Numbered from the stretch's first letter, positions 28,113 to 38,168 are shown. The stretch is 64,000 bases of DNA from CAVTOO01 sp963736355 (GCA_963736355.1 CAVTOO010000008.1:165967-229966), one strand, 5' to 3'. Made by a program: numbers and translations. The notes: generated by a model not told the origin, from the letters alone.

Positions 28113-29927
28113 ATGGAAATAATTGATAATAATCAATCTGTTAAGCAAAACGAGCCGTTGCCTCTGGCTGCGCCGCCAAAGGGGGCGGTCCGGCTGCGGC
28201 CGCTGGTCGGCCTGCTGCCTTATGTCCGGCGCTACCGGGGCCGGGCGCTGGCGGCGCTGGCCGCCCTGATCCTGGCCTCGCTGGCGACGCTGGCGGTGCC
28301 GCTGGCGGTCCGCCAGATGATCGACCATGGCTTCAATGCCTCGGATATCGAGCGCATCAACAGCTATTTCCTGCTGATGATCGGCGTCGTCGCGGTGCTG
28401 GCCGTGGCGAGTGCCTTGCGCTTCTATCTCGTCACGACGATCGGCGAACGCATCGTCGCGGATCTGCGCAACGACGTGTTCAGTCATCTCACCGCGCTGT
28501 CGCCGGCGTTCTTCGACGCCGCGCGCACCGGCGAGATTGTCTCGCGGCTGACGGCGGACACTACGCAGATCAAGGCCGCCGTCGGCGCCTCGGTGTCGGT
28601 CGCATTGCGCAATTTCGTGCTGTTCATCGGCGCGGCGGCGATGATGGCGGTGACGAGCCCGCGCCTGTCGTTCTTCGTGCTCGGCGCCATTCCCATTGTG
28701 GTGCTGCCGCTGGTCGCGTTCGGCCGCTGGGTCAGGCGGCTGTCGCGCAGCGCGCAGGATACGCTCGCGGATGCCTCCGCCTATGCGTCGGAAATGATCG
28801 GCGCCGTGCGCGTGTTGCAGGCCTTCACCAGCGAGCGCCCGGTGCGCGCGCGCTTCGCGCTGGATGTCGAGCGCGCCTTTTCGGCGGCGCGCCTGTCGAT
28901 CAAGGCGCGCGCCGCGCTCACAGCCATCGGCATCTTTCTCGTCTTTGCCGGTGTTGTCGCCATTATCTGGGTCGGTTCGCGCGATGTGCTGACCGGCCTC
29001 ATCACGCCGGGCACGCTCGGCCAGTTCGTGCTCTATGCCGCCTTCGCGGCCGGTGCGCTCGGCGAACTGAGCCAGGTCTGGGGCGAGATCTCGCAAGCCT
29101 CCGGCGCCGCCGAACGCCTGTTTGAAATTCTCGGCATCCGCCCGCAGATCGCAGCGCCCGCGCAGCCGCAGGCTCTGCCGCAGCCGCCGCGCGGCGATGT
29201 CGTGTTGCGCGATGTGAGGTTCTTCTATCCGACACGGCCGGAGCATGCGGCGCTCGATGGCGTGTCGCTGACTGTGAAGGCCGGTGAGAAGGTCGCCATT
29301 GTCGGCCCGTCAGGCGCGGGCAAGAGCACGCTGTTTCATCTGCTGCTGCGTTTCTACGATCCCTCTGCCGGTTCGATTGCCTTCGATGGCGTCGATATTC
29401 GCGCTGTCGATCCGCGCGCCTTGCGCGAGCGCATCGCGCTCGTGCCGCAGGATGCTGTCGTCTTTGCAGCGACTGCGCGCGACAACATCCGTTTTGGCAA
29501 AGCTGAGGCCTCGGACGAGGCCGTGGAGCGCGCTGCCGAGCAGGCGCAGGCCGATGAATTCATCCGCCGGTTGCCGCAAGGCTATGCGGCGATGATCGGC
29601 GAGCGCGGCGTCACGCTCTCGGGCGGCCAGCGCCAGCGCATGGCGATTGCGCGCGCGATCCTGCGCGATGCGCCGTTGCTGCTGCTCGACGAGGCGACGT
29701 CGTCGCTCGATGCCGAAAGCGAGACGCTGGTGCAGACCGCGCTGGAAAAGCTGATGCAGGGCCGCACCACGCTGGTGATTGCGCATCGTCTGGCGACGGT
29801 TCTGTCCTGCGACCGCATTGTGGTGATGGAGCAGGGCCGCATCGTGGAAGAGGGCACGCATGCCGAACTGGCCGCGGCCGGCGGCCTCTATGCGCGCCTC
29901 GCGAAGCTGCAATTCGAGCAGGCGTAA
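28113..29927 (+). CDS. ABC exporter, fused permease-ATPase half transporter
   Basis: This 604-residue protein has a six-helix ABC membrane domain (residues ~35-330) and a cytoplasmic ATPase domain. The ATPase shows the Walker A VGPSGAGKST, the signature LSGGQRQRMAIARA, the Walker B LLLLDEATSSLD and the switch IAHRLATV. It works as a homodimer and exports a lipid, drug or peptide. The sequence resembles the MsbA/LmrA-like group, but the substrate is not identifiable. ATG 28113 was preferred to the TTG one codon before it. No second half-transporter is adjacent. Confidence 0.9.
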   Translation: MEIIDNNQSVKQNEPLPLAAPPKGAVRLRPLVGLLPYVRRYRGRALAALAALILASLATLAVPLAVRQMIDHGFNASDIERINSYFLLMIGVVAVLAVASALRFYLVTTIGERIVADLRNDVFSHLTALSPAFFDAARTGEIVSRLTADTTQIKAAVGASVSVALRNFVLFIGAAAMMAVTSPRLSFFVLGAIPIVVLPLVAFGRWVRRLSRSAQDTLADASAYASEMIGAVRVLQAFTSERPVRARFALDVERAFSAARLSIKARAALTAIGIFLVFAGVVAIIWVGSRDVLTGLITPGTLGQFVLYAAFAAGALGELSQVWGEISQASGAAERLFEILGIRPQIAAPAQPQALPQPPRGDVVLRDVRFFYPTRPEHAALDGVSLTVKAGEKVAIVGPSGAGKSTLFHLLLRFYDPSAGSIAFDGVDIRAVDPRALRERIALVPQDAVVFAATARDNIRFGKAEASDEAVERAAEQAQADEFIRRLPQGYAAMIGERGVTLSGGQRQRMAIARAILRDAPLLLLDEATSSLDAESETLVQTALEKLMQGRTTLVIAHRLATVLSCDRIVVMEQGRIVEEGTHAELAAAGGLYARLAKLQFEQA

Positions 29928-29930
29928 GCG

Positions 29931-30960
29931 TCAGCGTTCCGTCAGCTTCAATTCGATACGGCGGTTACGGCGATAGGCGTCGTCCGTGGTCCCCTGCTCA
30001 AGCGGCTGGAATTCGCCAAAGCCCGCCGCGACGAGCCGTTGCGGCGAGACACCCTTCGAGATCAGATACTGCACCACCGAGATCGCACGTGCCGAGGACA
30101 ATTCCCAGTTGGAGGGGAATTGCGGTGACTTGATCGGGCGCACGTCGGTGTGGCCGTCGACGCGCAGCACCCATGCGACTTCGGAGGGAATCCGCTGATC
30201 GAGATCGATCAAGGCGGTTGCGAGCTTGTCGAGTTCGGCCTGCCCGTCGGGCAGAAGAATCGCCTGTCCTGTGTCGAAGAAGACTTCCGACTGGAACACG
30301 AAGCGGTCGCCGACGATGCGGATGTCGGGACGGTTGCCGAGAATGGCGCGCAGCCGGCCGAAGAAATCCGAGCGGTAGCGCGACAATTCCTGCACGCGCT
30401 GCGCCAGCGCGACATTGAGGCGGCTGGCCGAGATCGGCGACGCGCGCCTGGGATTCGCGGTCGCGTTTCTCGGACACATCCAGCGCGTCTTCGAGCGCGG
30501 CCAGCTGGCGGCGCAGCGCCGAGATTTGCTGGTTGAGCAATTCGATCTGCGCCATGGCGCGCTGCGACACCTGCTTCTCGGAATCGAGCGCCTTGCCGAG
30601 TTCGGTGGCGCGGCTGCCGGCATCGCTGCCTGCACCGGCGAGACCGTCATAGAGACCCTTGACGCGGTCGCGCTCGGATTCTGCGGCAGCCAGGCTCGCG
30701 CGCATTTGCGCAATCGTATCTTCCAGCGTGATCTTGCCGGTCTTCTCCAGCGACAGAAGTTGCGTCAGCTGCGAGATCTGGGCGTTGAGGCGGTCGAGCG
30801 CCTGATCCTTCGTGGTCACTTCCTGCGACAGGAAGAACTGCACCACCACGAACACCGACAACAGAAAGATGATGCCGAGGATCAGCGTCGACAGCGCGTC
30901 GACGAATCCGGGCCAGTAATCGAATCCGCGTTCGCTGCGGCGGCCGCGTGCGAGGGCCAT
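29931..30960 (-). CDS. OmpA/MotB-like peptidoglycan-binding protein, one frameshift
   Basis: About 342 residues after removing one extra base near 30427. A single N-terminal membrane anchor (ALSTLILGIIFLLSVFVVVQF) is followed by a long coiled coil (roughly residues 45-195). The C-terminal OmpA-like domain holds GDRFVFQSEVFFDTGQAIL, VDGHTDVRPI and NRRIELKL. The arrangement is that of MotB/PomB-type stator partners, here paired with a MotA-like channel upstream. Non-flagellar use is possible because no flagellar genes are nearby. It starts at ATG 30960, where TGATG suggests overlap with the upstream gene. Confidence 0.88.
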
Positions 30961-31980
30961 CAGCGTCTCTCGCTTCTCGCGCGTCAGCACTTCAAGCAGC
31001 TTCTTGATTTCCTTGCCCTGTTCGCCCTGCGTGTCGGCCCATTCGCGGATCATCTGCTGTTCGGCGCGCATGTGCTGCACCAGTCCCTGAATGGCTTCCG
31101 CGAGGTTGGCCATGGCCGTCGTCGCGGTCTTGCCCGATCCGCCGTCTTCAATTGAAGTCCGCAACTTGTCGATGGCTGTGCGCAGTTCGGCCGACATCGC
31201 CGCGGTGCCCGGAGCTGCCGCGGCGATCGGGGCGCCGTCGCCAGCGGTATACTGGCCGACCGTGCCCGCGAGCCAGTCTTCCAGATCTGTATAAAAGCGG
31301 TTCTGCGCCTGACCCGCCTGCAGATCGAGAAAGCCGAGAACGAGCGATCCGGCCAGACCGAACAGCGACGATGAAAACGAAATGCCCATGCCGGCAAGCG
31401 GCCGGGCGAGACCGTCCTTGAGCGCATCGAACACGCTGCCGGCTTCGCCGCCGACTTGCAGTCCCTCGATCACCTTGCCGATGGAGCCGACCGTTTCGAT
31501 CAGGCCCCAGAACGTGCCGAGCAGGCCGAGGAACACCAGAAGCCCGGTCATGTAGCGCGAGATGTCGCGCGACTCGTCGAGGCGGGTTGCGATGGAGTCG
31601 AGCAGATGTCGCATGGTCTGCTGCGAAATCGCCATGCGACCGACGCGGTCGCCGAGGATCGCCGCCATCGGCGCCAGCAGAACCGGTTGACGATCCTGCG
31701 CGAGACCTGGATCGGCGATGCGGAACGAGTTGACCCATGCGACTTCAGGCGCAAGCCGCATCACCTGCCGGAATGTCAGAATGATGCCGATGATGAGGAC
31801 TGCGATGATCAGTCCGTTCAATCCGGGATTGGCGAGGAACGCCGTCCAGATCTGCTTGTTGAGGACGATGACGATGAGCCCGCACAGGATCAGGAACACC
31901 AGCATGCGCACGAGAAAAATGCGCGGCGAGGACAGTCTCGCCAAAGTGACCTCCGCAGTCTTGTCGCGTTCTTTCGCCAT
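30960..31980 (-). CDS. MotA/TolQ/ExbB-family proton channel protein
   Basis: About 340 residues. Membrane segments lie near residues 27-45 and 55-75, and then in the MotA/TolQ core GLLVFLGLLGTFWGLIET and MGISFSSSLFGLAGSLVLGF. A long C-terminal helical region follows (MRAEQQMIREWADTQGEQ). In the given sequence its frame runs straight into the OmpA-like gene without a stop. A TGA overlapping the next ATG is present in the +1 frame, so one extra base near the 3' end would explain the fusion. It should form the ion channel that drives the OmpA-like partner. Confidence 0.85.
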
Positions 31981-32183
31981 CGGCCGCCGCACCTCGGTGG
32001 GAATCTGCGCTCAATATGGCACAGCAGCGGCGCGAGGAAAGAGCGCCATACACAAATTCCTCGCTTCGTACGAAAGAAGCCTTGATTGCTCAGGCACTTA
32101 GTTGACGGCGGGCGTGAAACCCGCGCCGATTTCATGCGTATCTCTGCCAGTGGGGCAGGCCGGCGGCCGCAGCAGGGTATCCG

Positions 32184-33002
32184 ATGAATATGATGGTTGA
32201 ATATATCGTCGCGCTGATCGCGATTGCACTGATGCTGGCCGTTTTCATGGCCGTCGCGTGGATGGTGCAGCAGCGCACCGGCAATTCCGGCTGGGTCGAT
32301 ACGATCTGGACCTTCGCGGTGGGAACCGTCGGCGCGGTCACCGCGCTTGCGCCGCTGGGTTCCGCGCCGATCTCCGCGCGCCAGATGCTGGTTGCGGCCC
32401 TGATCGCGGTGTGGTCGCTGCGGCTCGGCTCCCACATCGCGCTGCGCACGACAAAGATCACCGACGATCCGCGTTACGCCGAGTACGCACGGCAATGGGG
32501 CAGCAACGCGCGCGCCAGAATGTTCGTGTTCCTGCAGAATCAGGCGGCCGGCAGCATTCCTTTGGTTTTTGCCGTGTTCGTGGCGGCGCACAATCCGAAG
32601 CCCGGCCTCGATGTGCAGGACTATATTGGTGTGCTGATTGTTGCGATCGGTGTCGTCGGCGAGGCGATTGCCGACTTTCAGCTTCGCGGCTTTCGCGCCG
32701 ATCCGGCCAATGCAGGCAAGGTCTGCGAGGTTGGTCTGTGGCGCTGGTCGCGCCATCCGAATTATTTCTTCGAGTGGCTCATCTGGCTGGCCTGGCCGAT
32801 GATCGCGATCTCGTCAGGCTATCTGTGGGGATGGGCGGCGCTTCTGGGCCCGGCCTTCATGTACTGGATTCTGGTGCATGTGACCGGCATCCCGCCGCTT
32901 GAGGATCACATGCTGCGCACGCGAGGCGAGGCCTTTCGCGATTACCGGCGGCGAACGAGCGCGTTCTTTCCGCGGCCGCCGCGTCTAAAGGCCGAAGGCT
33001 AG
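32184..33002 (+). CDS. DUF1295 membrane protein (steroid 5-alpha-reductase-like)
   Basis: This 272-residue protein has about six to seven membrane segments. The C-terminal block holds WRWSRHPNYFFEWLIWLAW and IPPLEDHMLRTRGEAFRDY, the DUF1295 signature related to steroid 5-alpha reductases and isoprenylcysteine methyltransferases. Substrate unknown. The TAG stop overlaps the 3' end of the convergent suhB-like gene by four bases. Confidence 0.88.
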   Translation: MNMMVEYIVALIAIALMLAVFMAVAWMVQQRTGNSGWVDTIWTFAVGTVGAVTALAPLGSAPISARQMLVAALIAVWSLRLGSHIALRTTKITDDPRYAEYARQWGSNARARMFVFLQNQAAGSIPLVFAVFVAAHNPKPGLDVQDYIGVLIVAIGVVGEAIADFQLRGFRADPANAGKVCEVGLWRWSRHPNYFFEWLIWLAWPMIAISSGYLWGWAALLGPAFMYWILVHVTGIPPLEDHMLRTRGEAFRDYRRRTSAFFPRPPRLKAEG

Positions 33003-33793
33003 ACCCGGACGCCCTTGAGGATTTTCAGCAGGTCGCCGTGGATGAACTCGTTGCCCGCGACCACGTCGCCGACCTCAAGCACGTCGTCATTGCCGGTGAG
33101 CGTCGTGACAAAGCCACCGGCTTCGCGCACCAGCAGCATGCCGGCGGCGATATCCCAGGGCGACAAATTGCGTTCCCAGTAACCGTCGAAGCGGCCGGCG
33201 GCGATGAACGCCAGATCGAGCGCGGCGGAGCCGAACCGGCGCAGTCCTGCGACCTCCGGCTGGATCGCGATCATTTCCGCGCGCGACAATTCGAGATCGC
33301 CGCGCCCGATATGCGGCAGGCCGCAGGCGACGACAGCCTCATTCAGTTTGCGGCGTCCGGCCACGCGCAGGCGGTGGTCGTTGAGATAGGCACCCTTGCC
33401 GCGCTCGCCGAGAAACAGATCTTCGGTGGCCGGATTGTAAACCAGCCCGGCAATCACCTGACCCTCGCGCCGCAGCGCAATCGAGATCGCGAACTGCGGC
33501 AGGCCGTGGAGGAAATTTGTCGTGCCGTCGAGCGGATCGACGATCCAGACATTGGCCTTGTCGGCGCCTTCGCGCGTGCCGCCTTCTTCGCCGATAAAGC
33601 CGTAGCCCGGCCGCGCCTTGATCAGCTCTTCGTAGAGAACGTCCTCGGAGCGCTTGTCGGCGGCGCTGACGAAATTGGCCGGACCCTTGAGCGAGACCTG
33701 CAGGTTCTCGACTTCGCCGAAGTCACGCTTCAGCCCGCGGCCGGCGCGTCGCGCGGCCTTGACCATCACATTGAGGAGGGCGGAATGAAGCAT
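32999..33793 (-). CDS. suhB: Inositol monophosphatase family protein
   Basis: This 264-residue enzyme has the three metal-site motifs of the IMPase family: GEEGGT (near residue 68), WIVDPLDGTTNFLHG (near 83) and SPWDIAAGMLLVREAGG (near 208). It hydrolyses inositol phosphates or related sugar phosphates. In bacteria SuhB also affects transcription and ribosome assembly, so which role applies here is open. It is the last gene of the tkt-to-suhB run on this strand. Confidence 0.93.
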   Translation of the reverse strand: MLHSALLNVMVKAARRAGRGLKRDFGEVENLQVSLKGPANFVSAADKRSEDVLYEELIKARPGYGFIGEEGGTREGADKANVWIVDPLDGTTNFLHGLPQFAISIALRREGQVIAGLVYNPATEDLFLGERGKGAYLNDHRLRVAGRRKLNEAVVACGLPHIGRGDLELSRAEMIAIQPEVAGLRRFGSAALDLAFIAAGRFDGYWERNLSPWDIAAGMLLVREAGGFVTTLTGNDDVLEVGDVVAGNEFIHGDLLKILKGVRV

Positions 33794-33848
33794 TTTGGGC
33801 CGTCGCGCTGGAATGAGGATGGGGTCGTGCCCGCTGGGGAGGGGGACG

Positions 33849-34952
33849 TCAAGAGCCTTTGGCTTTGCCGTTGAACCAGCGCAGAGCGGCTTCCTCGGCC
33901 TTCTTGCGGGCCGCCGGATCGAGCGAGGCCAGCATGGCGTCGAGGGCGGGATCGCCGTTTCCGGCCTCTTTGGCGATCAGGTGCCATTTCAGCGCCTCGA
34001 TCTCGTCTTTCGGCGCTCCGCGGCCGGTGGCGAGCACGCGCGCCAGCCGGTTCTGGGCGATGGCGCTGCCCTTGCGCGCGGCCTTCAGCAGCAGGCTGAC
34101 GGCGGCCTCTTCGTCGCGTCCGACGCCGGTGCCGTTGTAGAGCGCGATCGCATATTCGACCATCGCATCGATGTGGTCGGCGTCGGCGGCGGCGCGCAGC
34201 CAGCGCGTGGATTCCGCCAGATCCTGCGGCACCGCGCGGCCCTCCTTGTAGAAGACCGCGAGCGCATATTGCGCGTCCGCGTTGCCTGCATCCGCGGCCT
34301 GGCGCAGCAGTTCGGCGGCGCGCGCGAAGTCCTGCGGAAACACTTCGCCTTCGAGATAGAGCAGCGCGAGATTGTAAGCCGCCAGCGGATGGCCGAGCTT
34401 GGTCGCGGTCGCCAGAAGCTTCGCCGCCTCATCGCGATTGGCAGGTCCATTGCGTCCGGCGAGCCGGAACAGCGCAATCGCAAAGATGGCTTCGCGATTG
34501 CCGCGCTCGGCGGCCTGCTTGTACCAGCCCTCGGCCTTGGCATCGTCTTGCCGCACGCCCTGGCCGTTGGCGTACATCTCGCCGAGCAGCGTCATGGCAT
34601 AGGGATCGGATTGTTCGGTTGCACGCTTGGTCGCGATCTCGCGCGCCACGACATAGTCGGTGCGCTGATAAGCGCCATAAGCGAGATCGAGACTGGGATC
34701 GCTCGCGGCCGGAGGGGGCGGCGTCGCCGATTTTTTAGCGGCTGCTTTGTCGTCGAGCGATTTCGCCGCGTCGTTGAGTTTGGTGTTGGCTTTGGGCGAG
34801 GCCTTCGCCGCGGGGCGAGGTGCGGGCACCGTCTTGACGCGCTTGGCGGGAGCCTCCGACGGTGCTTTCGGCGTCAGGCTCAGTTGTGCTGCGACCGGCG
34901 CCGCAGCGAGGCAGCACGGGATCAGGAGCAGCACGGCGTAGCGCAGGCGCAT
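33849..34952 (-). CDS. SEL1-repeat (TPR-like) exported protein
   Basis: This 367-residue protein has a signal peptide (LRYAVLLLIPCCLAAAPVAAQ) and a Pro/Ala/Lys-rich linker (residues ~30-90). At least five SEL1 repeats of about 36 residues follow (for example LLGEMYANGQGVRQDDAKAE, YNLALLYLEGEVFPQDFA and YAIALYNGTGVGRDEEAA). Such repeats form a protein-binding solenoid, so it is probably a periplasmic scaffold. ATG 34952 was chosen because the signal peptide starts there. It is 10 bases from the thiE-like stop. Confidence 0.88.
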   Translation of the reverse strand: MRLRYAVLLLIPCCLAAAPVAAQLSLTPKAPSEAPAKRVKTVPAPRPAAKASPKANTKLNDAAKSLDDKAAAKKSATPPPPAASDPSLDLAYGAYQRTDYVVAREIATKRATEQSDPYAMTLLGEMYANGQGVRQDDAKAEGWYKQAAERGNREAIFAIALFRLAGRNGPANRDEAAKLLATATKLGHPLAAYNLALLYLEGEVFPQDFARAAELLRQAADAGNADAQYALAVFYKEGRAVPQDLAESTRWLRAAADADHIDAMVEYAIALYNGTGVGRDEEAAVSLLLKAARKGSAIAQNRLARVLATGRGAPKDEIEALKWHLIAKEAGNGDPALDAMLASLDPAARKKAEEAALRWFNGKAKGS

Positions 34953-34962
34953 CCGCAAGGCC

Positions 34963-35622
34963 TCAACTTTGACTCGAACCGGTCTCCGACGCATTTTGCC
35001 GGATCGCCGCCGCCGCGTCCATCAACGCGGCGCGCGCACCCCGTGGATCGTTCCACACCAGATCGGCCACCAGTACAAAATCGGCGCCGGCTGTGGCAAA
35101 ATTACGGGCTTCGTCGATCGTCGCGGCGTAGGCGACGCAGGGCGGCTCGAACAGTTCCGCCCACCATGCCACGCGTTCGATGATCGCCTCGGTCGATGGC
35201 CGCACGGCGTTCGAGTCCGGCTCGCCGAACAGCATGTAGTCCGCCAGCGATTCACCGGCCGTCATGGCGTTGTGGCGCGACTTCAATCCGCCGACGCCGA
35301 CGATGCCGTTGGGCTTCAGAAGATCCAGCGCGCCCTTCAGCGACGCCGTGCCGGTGACATGCACGCCATCGGCGCCGAGCGTCTGCGCCAGGCCCGCATC
35401 GCCGTCGATGAGGACTGCGGCGCCCGCGGCCTGAACAGCCGCGATCAACGTCTTGATGGCTTTGATGTCGGCGGTCGCGTTGCGCAGCAGCACGGCCGCG
35501 ACGTCGGCTTCCTTGACCAGCTCTGCGAGCGTGCGGCCGAGCGTGGCCGCATCGCCGGTGACCGCGGCTGCGAGATAGAGACGCGGCGCGGGGCGAATGT
35601 CAGGGTTATCGCGCGCCGCCAT
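34963..35622 (-). CDS. thiE: Thiamine-phosphate synthase family (ThiE-like) protein
   Basis: This 219-residue TIM-barrel protein resembles thiamine-phosphate synthase, which couples the hydroxymethylpyrimidine and thiazole phosphate moieties. Seen are VLIDGDAGLAQTLGADGVHVTG (strand 4 region) and the C-terminal GADFVLVADLVW strand. The classic ThiE active-site motif is only partly conserved, so it may be a divergent paralogue. It follows fba by 7 bases, a common alphaproteobacterial arrangement. Confidence 0.75.
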   Translation of the reverse strand: MAARDNPDIRPAPRLYLAAAVTGDAATLGRTLAELVKEADVAAVLLRNATADIKAIKTLIAAVQAAGAAVLIDGDAGLAQTLGADGVHVTGTASLKGALDLLKPNGIVGVGGLKSRHNAMTAGESLADYMLFGEPDSNAVRPSTEAIIERVAWWAELFEPPCVAYAATIDEARNFATAGADFVLVADLVWNDPRGARAALMDAAAAIRQNASETGSSQS

Positions 35623-35629
35623 TGCTGTC

Positions 35630-36652
35630 TCAGGCCGCCTTTTTCTCGAGATCGGACTTCCACTGGCCGATGCTGGCCAGCCCGTTCATCTGCGCGCGAT
35701 GCGTGAACGCGCGCTGGGCCGTCGCAACATTGTCCGCCTTGCCCGACCATGCCTTCTGCGGCGCGGCCTGCAACGCGCGGCCATAGGAGAAGGTGAGCAT
35801 CCACGGCAGATTGCCGATCTTGTTCATGGCGTCGAGATGCGCGGTCGCGTCCTCGTCGGACTGTCCGCCGGACAGGAACGCGATGCCGGGCACAGCACCC
35901 GGAACGCAGGCCTTGAGCAGCTTCACGGTCTTCTCGGCGACTTCGGCGACCGAGGCCTTCTTGGCGCTCTTCTTGCCGGGCACGATCATGTTCGGCTTGA
36001 GCACGATGCCTTCGAGCGGCACGCGCTGATAGTACAGCTCCTGGAACGTCTCCTTGAGCACGAATTCCGTGACCTCGAAGCAGCGATCGATGTCGTGATC
36101 GCCATCCATCAGCACTTCCGGCTCGACGATCGGCACGATCTGCGCGGCCTGGCACAGCGCGGCGTAGCGCGCCAGCGCATGGGCGTTGGTGTGGATCGCG
36201 GCGTAGCTCGGAATGCCGGCGCCGACATCGATCACCGCGCGCCATTTCGCGAAGCGCGCGCCCTGATCGTAATATTTCTTCAGACGCTCGGCGAGCCTGT
36301 CGAGGCCCATGGTGATGGTTTCGCCGGGGCAGCCGGGCAAGCCTTGCGTGCCCTCGTCGACCTTGATGCCGGGCACCGCGCCCGCCTGCTGGATCAGCTT
36401 GATCAGCGGCGTGCCGTCCTTGGCCTTCTGCCAGATCGTCTCGTCATAAAGAATGACACCGGAAATGTACTTGGCCATCGCCTCCGAGCGGAACAGCATC
36501 TCGCGATAGTCGCGGCGATTGTCCTCGGTCGATTCCACGCCGATGGCGTCGAAACGCTTCTTGATGGTGCCGGTGGATTCATCGGCGGCAAGAATGCCCT
36601 TGCCGGGCGCGACCATGGCCTGTGCCACTTTGTTGAGGTCTGCGAGGTTCAT
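35630..36652 (-). CDS. fba: Class I fructose-bisphosphate aldolase
   Basis: This 340-residue Schiff-base aldolase interconverts fructose 1,6-bisphosphate with DHAP and glyceraldehyde-3-P. It starts MNLADLNKVAQAMVAPGKG and has GILAADESTGTIKKRF. PLEGIVLKPNMIVPGKK holds the Schiff-base lysine near residue 225. FLSGGQSDEDATAHL and FSYGRALQA follow. GGAG lies about 9 bases before ATG 36652; an upstream in-frame TTG is less likely. It lies directly after pgk and is transcribed with tkt-gap-pgk. Confidence 0.97.
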   Translation of the reverse strand: MNLADLNKVAQAMVAPGKGILAADESTGTIKKRFDAIGVESTEDNRRDYREMLFRSEAMAKYISGVILYDETIWQKAKDGTPLIKLIQQAGAVPGIKVDEGTQGLPGCPGETITMGLDRLAERLKKYYDQGARFAKWRAVIDVGAGIPSYAAIHTNAHALARYAALCQAAQIVPIVEPEVLMDGDHDIDRCFEVTEFVLKETFQELYYQRVPLEGIVLKPNMIVPGKKSAKKASVAEVAEKTVKLLKACVPGAVPGIAFLSGGQSDEDATAHLDAMNKIGNLPWMLTFSYGRALQAAPQKAWSGKADNVATAQRAFTHRAQMNGLASIGQWKSDLEKKAA

Positions 36653-36751
36653 GGGTTTCTCCGCGTTCAAGGCTCTGTGGTTTGCTAACTTCTGAAAATG
36701 TCGATTTCAAGCACCTGACCGGGCAGAACGCCGGTCATGGTGCCGCATGGT

Positions 36752-37952
36752 TTATTTGGCTCTTAAGACTTCAACGCCGGGCAGGTTCTTGCCTTCCATC
36801 CATTCGAGGAAGGCGCCGCCTGCGGTGGAGACATAGGTGAAGCTTGTCGCCGACGCCGGCCTGGTTGAGGGCGGCCACCGTGTCGCCGCCACCGGCGATG
36901 GAGACGAGCTTGCCGGCCTTGGTGCGCTCGGCCGCGTAGTACGCCGCCGACATCGTGCCCTTGTCGAAGGGGTGAATTTCGAAGGCGCCAAGCGGCCCGT
37001 TCCACACCAGCGTCTGCGGCATCGTCCATCGCCGCCTTCACGCGCGCGATGGATTGCGGGCCGATGTCGAGGATCATGCCGTCGGTCGGGATCGCGTCGA
37101 GGCCGTAGGCATGCGAGGGCGCGTTGGCCTCGAAATGGTAGGCGACCACGGCATCGACCGGCAGAATGATCGAGCACTTCGCCGCCGACGCCTTGGCCAT
37201 GATGCGGCGCGCGGTGTCGGCGAGATCGTGTTCGCGCCAGCGACTTGCCGATGCCGATGCCCTGCGCGTGCAGGAAGGTGTTGGCCATGCCGCCGCCGAT
37301 GACCAGCGCATCGACCTTGGTGACGAGATTTTCCAGAAGGTCGAGCTTGGTCGAGACCTTGGCGCCGCCGACAATGGCGATGACCGGCTTCTTCGGCTTG
37401 CCGAGCGCCTTTTCCAGCGCGGTCAGTTCGGCGGCCATGTTGCGGCCGGCGATAGGCCGGCAGCACATGGCGCCAAGGCCCTCGGTCGAGGCATGGGCGC
37501 GGTGCGCGGCGGAGAAGGCGTCGTTGACGTAAAGATCGCCGAGTTTGGCCAGCTCTGCGACGAAGCCCTTGTCGTTCTTTTCCTCGCCCGCATGAAAGCG
37601 GGTGTTCTCGAGCAGCAGAATGTCGCCGTCCTTCATCGCGGCGACGGCCTTGGCGGCCACATCGCCGATGCAGTCGTCGGCAAAGGCGACCGGGCGGCCG
37701 ACGGCGCGCGACAGCGCGCCGACCAGCGGCTTCAGCGAGTTCCTTCGCATCGCGGCCCTTGGGCCGGCCGAAATGCGACAGCACGATCACCTTGCCGCCC
37801 TTGTCGGAAATTTCCTTCAGCGTACGCGACGCACGGTCGATGCGGGTGGCGTCGGAGACTTCGCCTTTCTCCATCGGCACGTTGAGATCGACGCGCACCA
37901 GCGCGCGTTGGCCGGCCAACTGCGCGTCATTCAGGGTGCGAAAGTTACTCAT
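36752..37952 (-). CDS. pgk: Phosphoglycerate kinase, four frameshifts
   Basis: About 398 residues once four extra bases (near 37742, 37234, 37017 and 36843) are removed; length then fits PGK. Seen across the frames are RVDLNVPMEKGEVSDATRI, VLSHFGRPKG, LLLENTRFHAGEE, IVGGAKVSTKLDLLENL, GGGMANTFL, TLVWNGPLGAFE and STAGGAFLEWMEG. It makes 3-phosphoglycerate and ATP in glycolysis and the reverse in gluconeogenesis. The stop codon of the small membrane protein gene directly abuts its ATG. Four errors in one essential gene argue for sequence error. Confidence 0.95.
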
Positions 37953-38147
37953 TTAGTCACCACCTCCGCCGCCGTCACCACCACCGTCACTACCGCCATC
38001 GGCATCATCATTGGTGCTGCCGCCGCCGCCATCTCCACCGCGGCCGCCGCGATCAATGGTCTTCCATTCGGTGACGCTGAAATACCAATAAACCAGGGCC
38101 GGAACCGCAGTCACGACAATCGCAATGGCAAGCCATTCCGGCATCAT
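37953..38147 (-). CDS. Small membrane protein with Gly/Asp-rich tail
   Basis: This 64-residue protein has one N-terminal membrane segment (EWLAIAIVVTAVPALVYWYF, residues ~4-24). A short acidic/basic linker (VTEWKTIDRG) and a C-terminal low-complexity tail of Gly and Asp follow, with Ser/Asn (GGDGGGGSTNDD and GGGDGGGGGD). Its TAA is immediately followed by the pgk ATG, and it begins 22 bases after the gap stop. It is co-transcribed and probably translationally coupled to pgk. I do not recognise a family. The tail could coordinate cations or be a flexible linker. Confidence 0.65.
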   Translation of the reverse strand: MMPEWLAIAIVVTAVPALVYWYFSVTEWKTIDRGGRGGDGGGGSTNDDADGGSDGGGDGGGGGD

Positions 38148-38168
38148 GATGCGGTTCCCGCAAATCGG

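Noticed and set aside
28080..29246. 388-codon open frame opposite the ABC exporter
   Set aside because: Antisense to the ABC membrane domain; composition (Arg, Asp, His, Gln) is that of a shadow frame.
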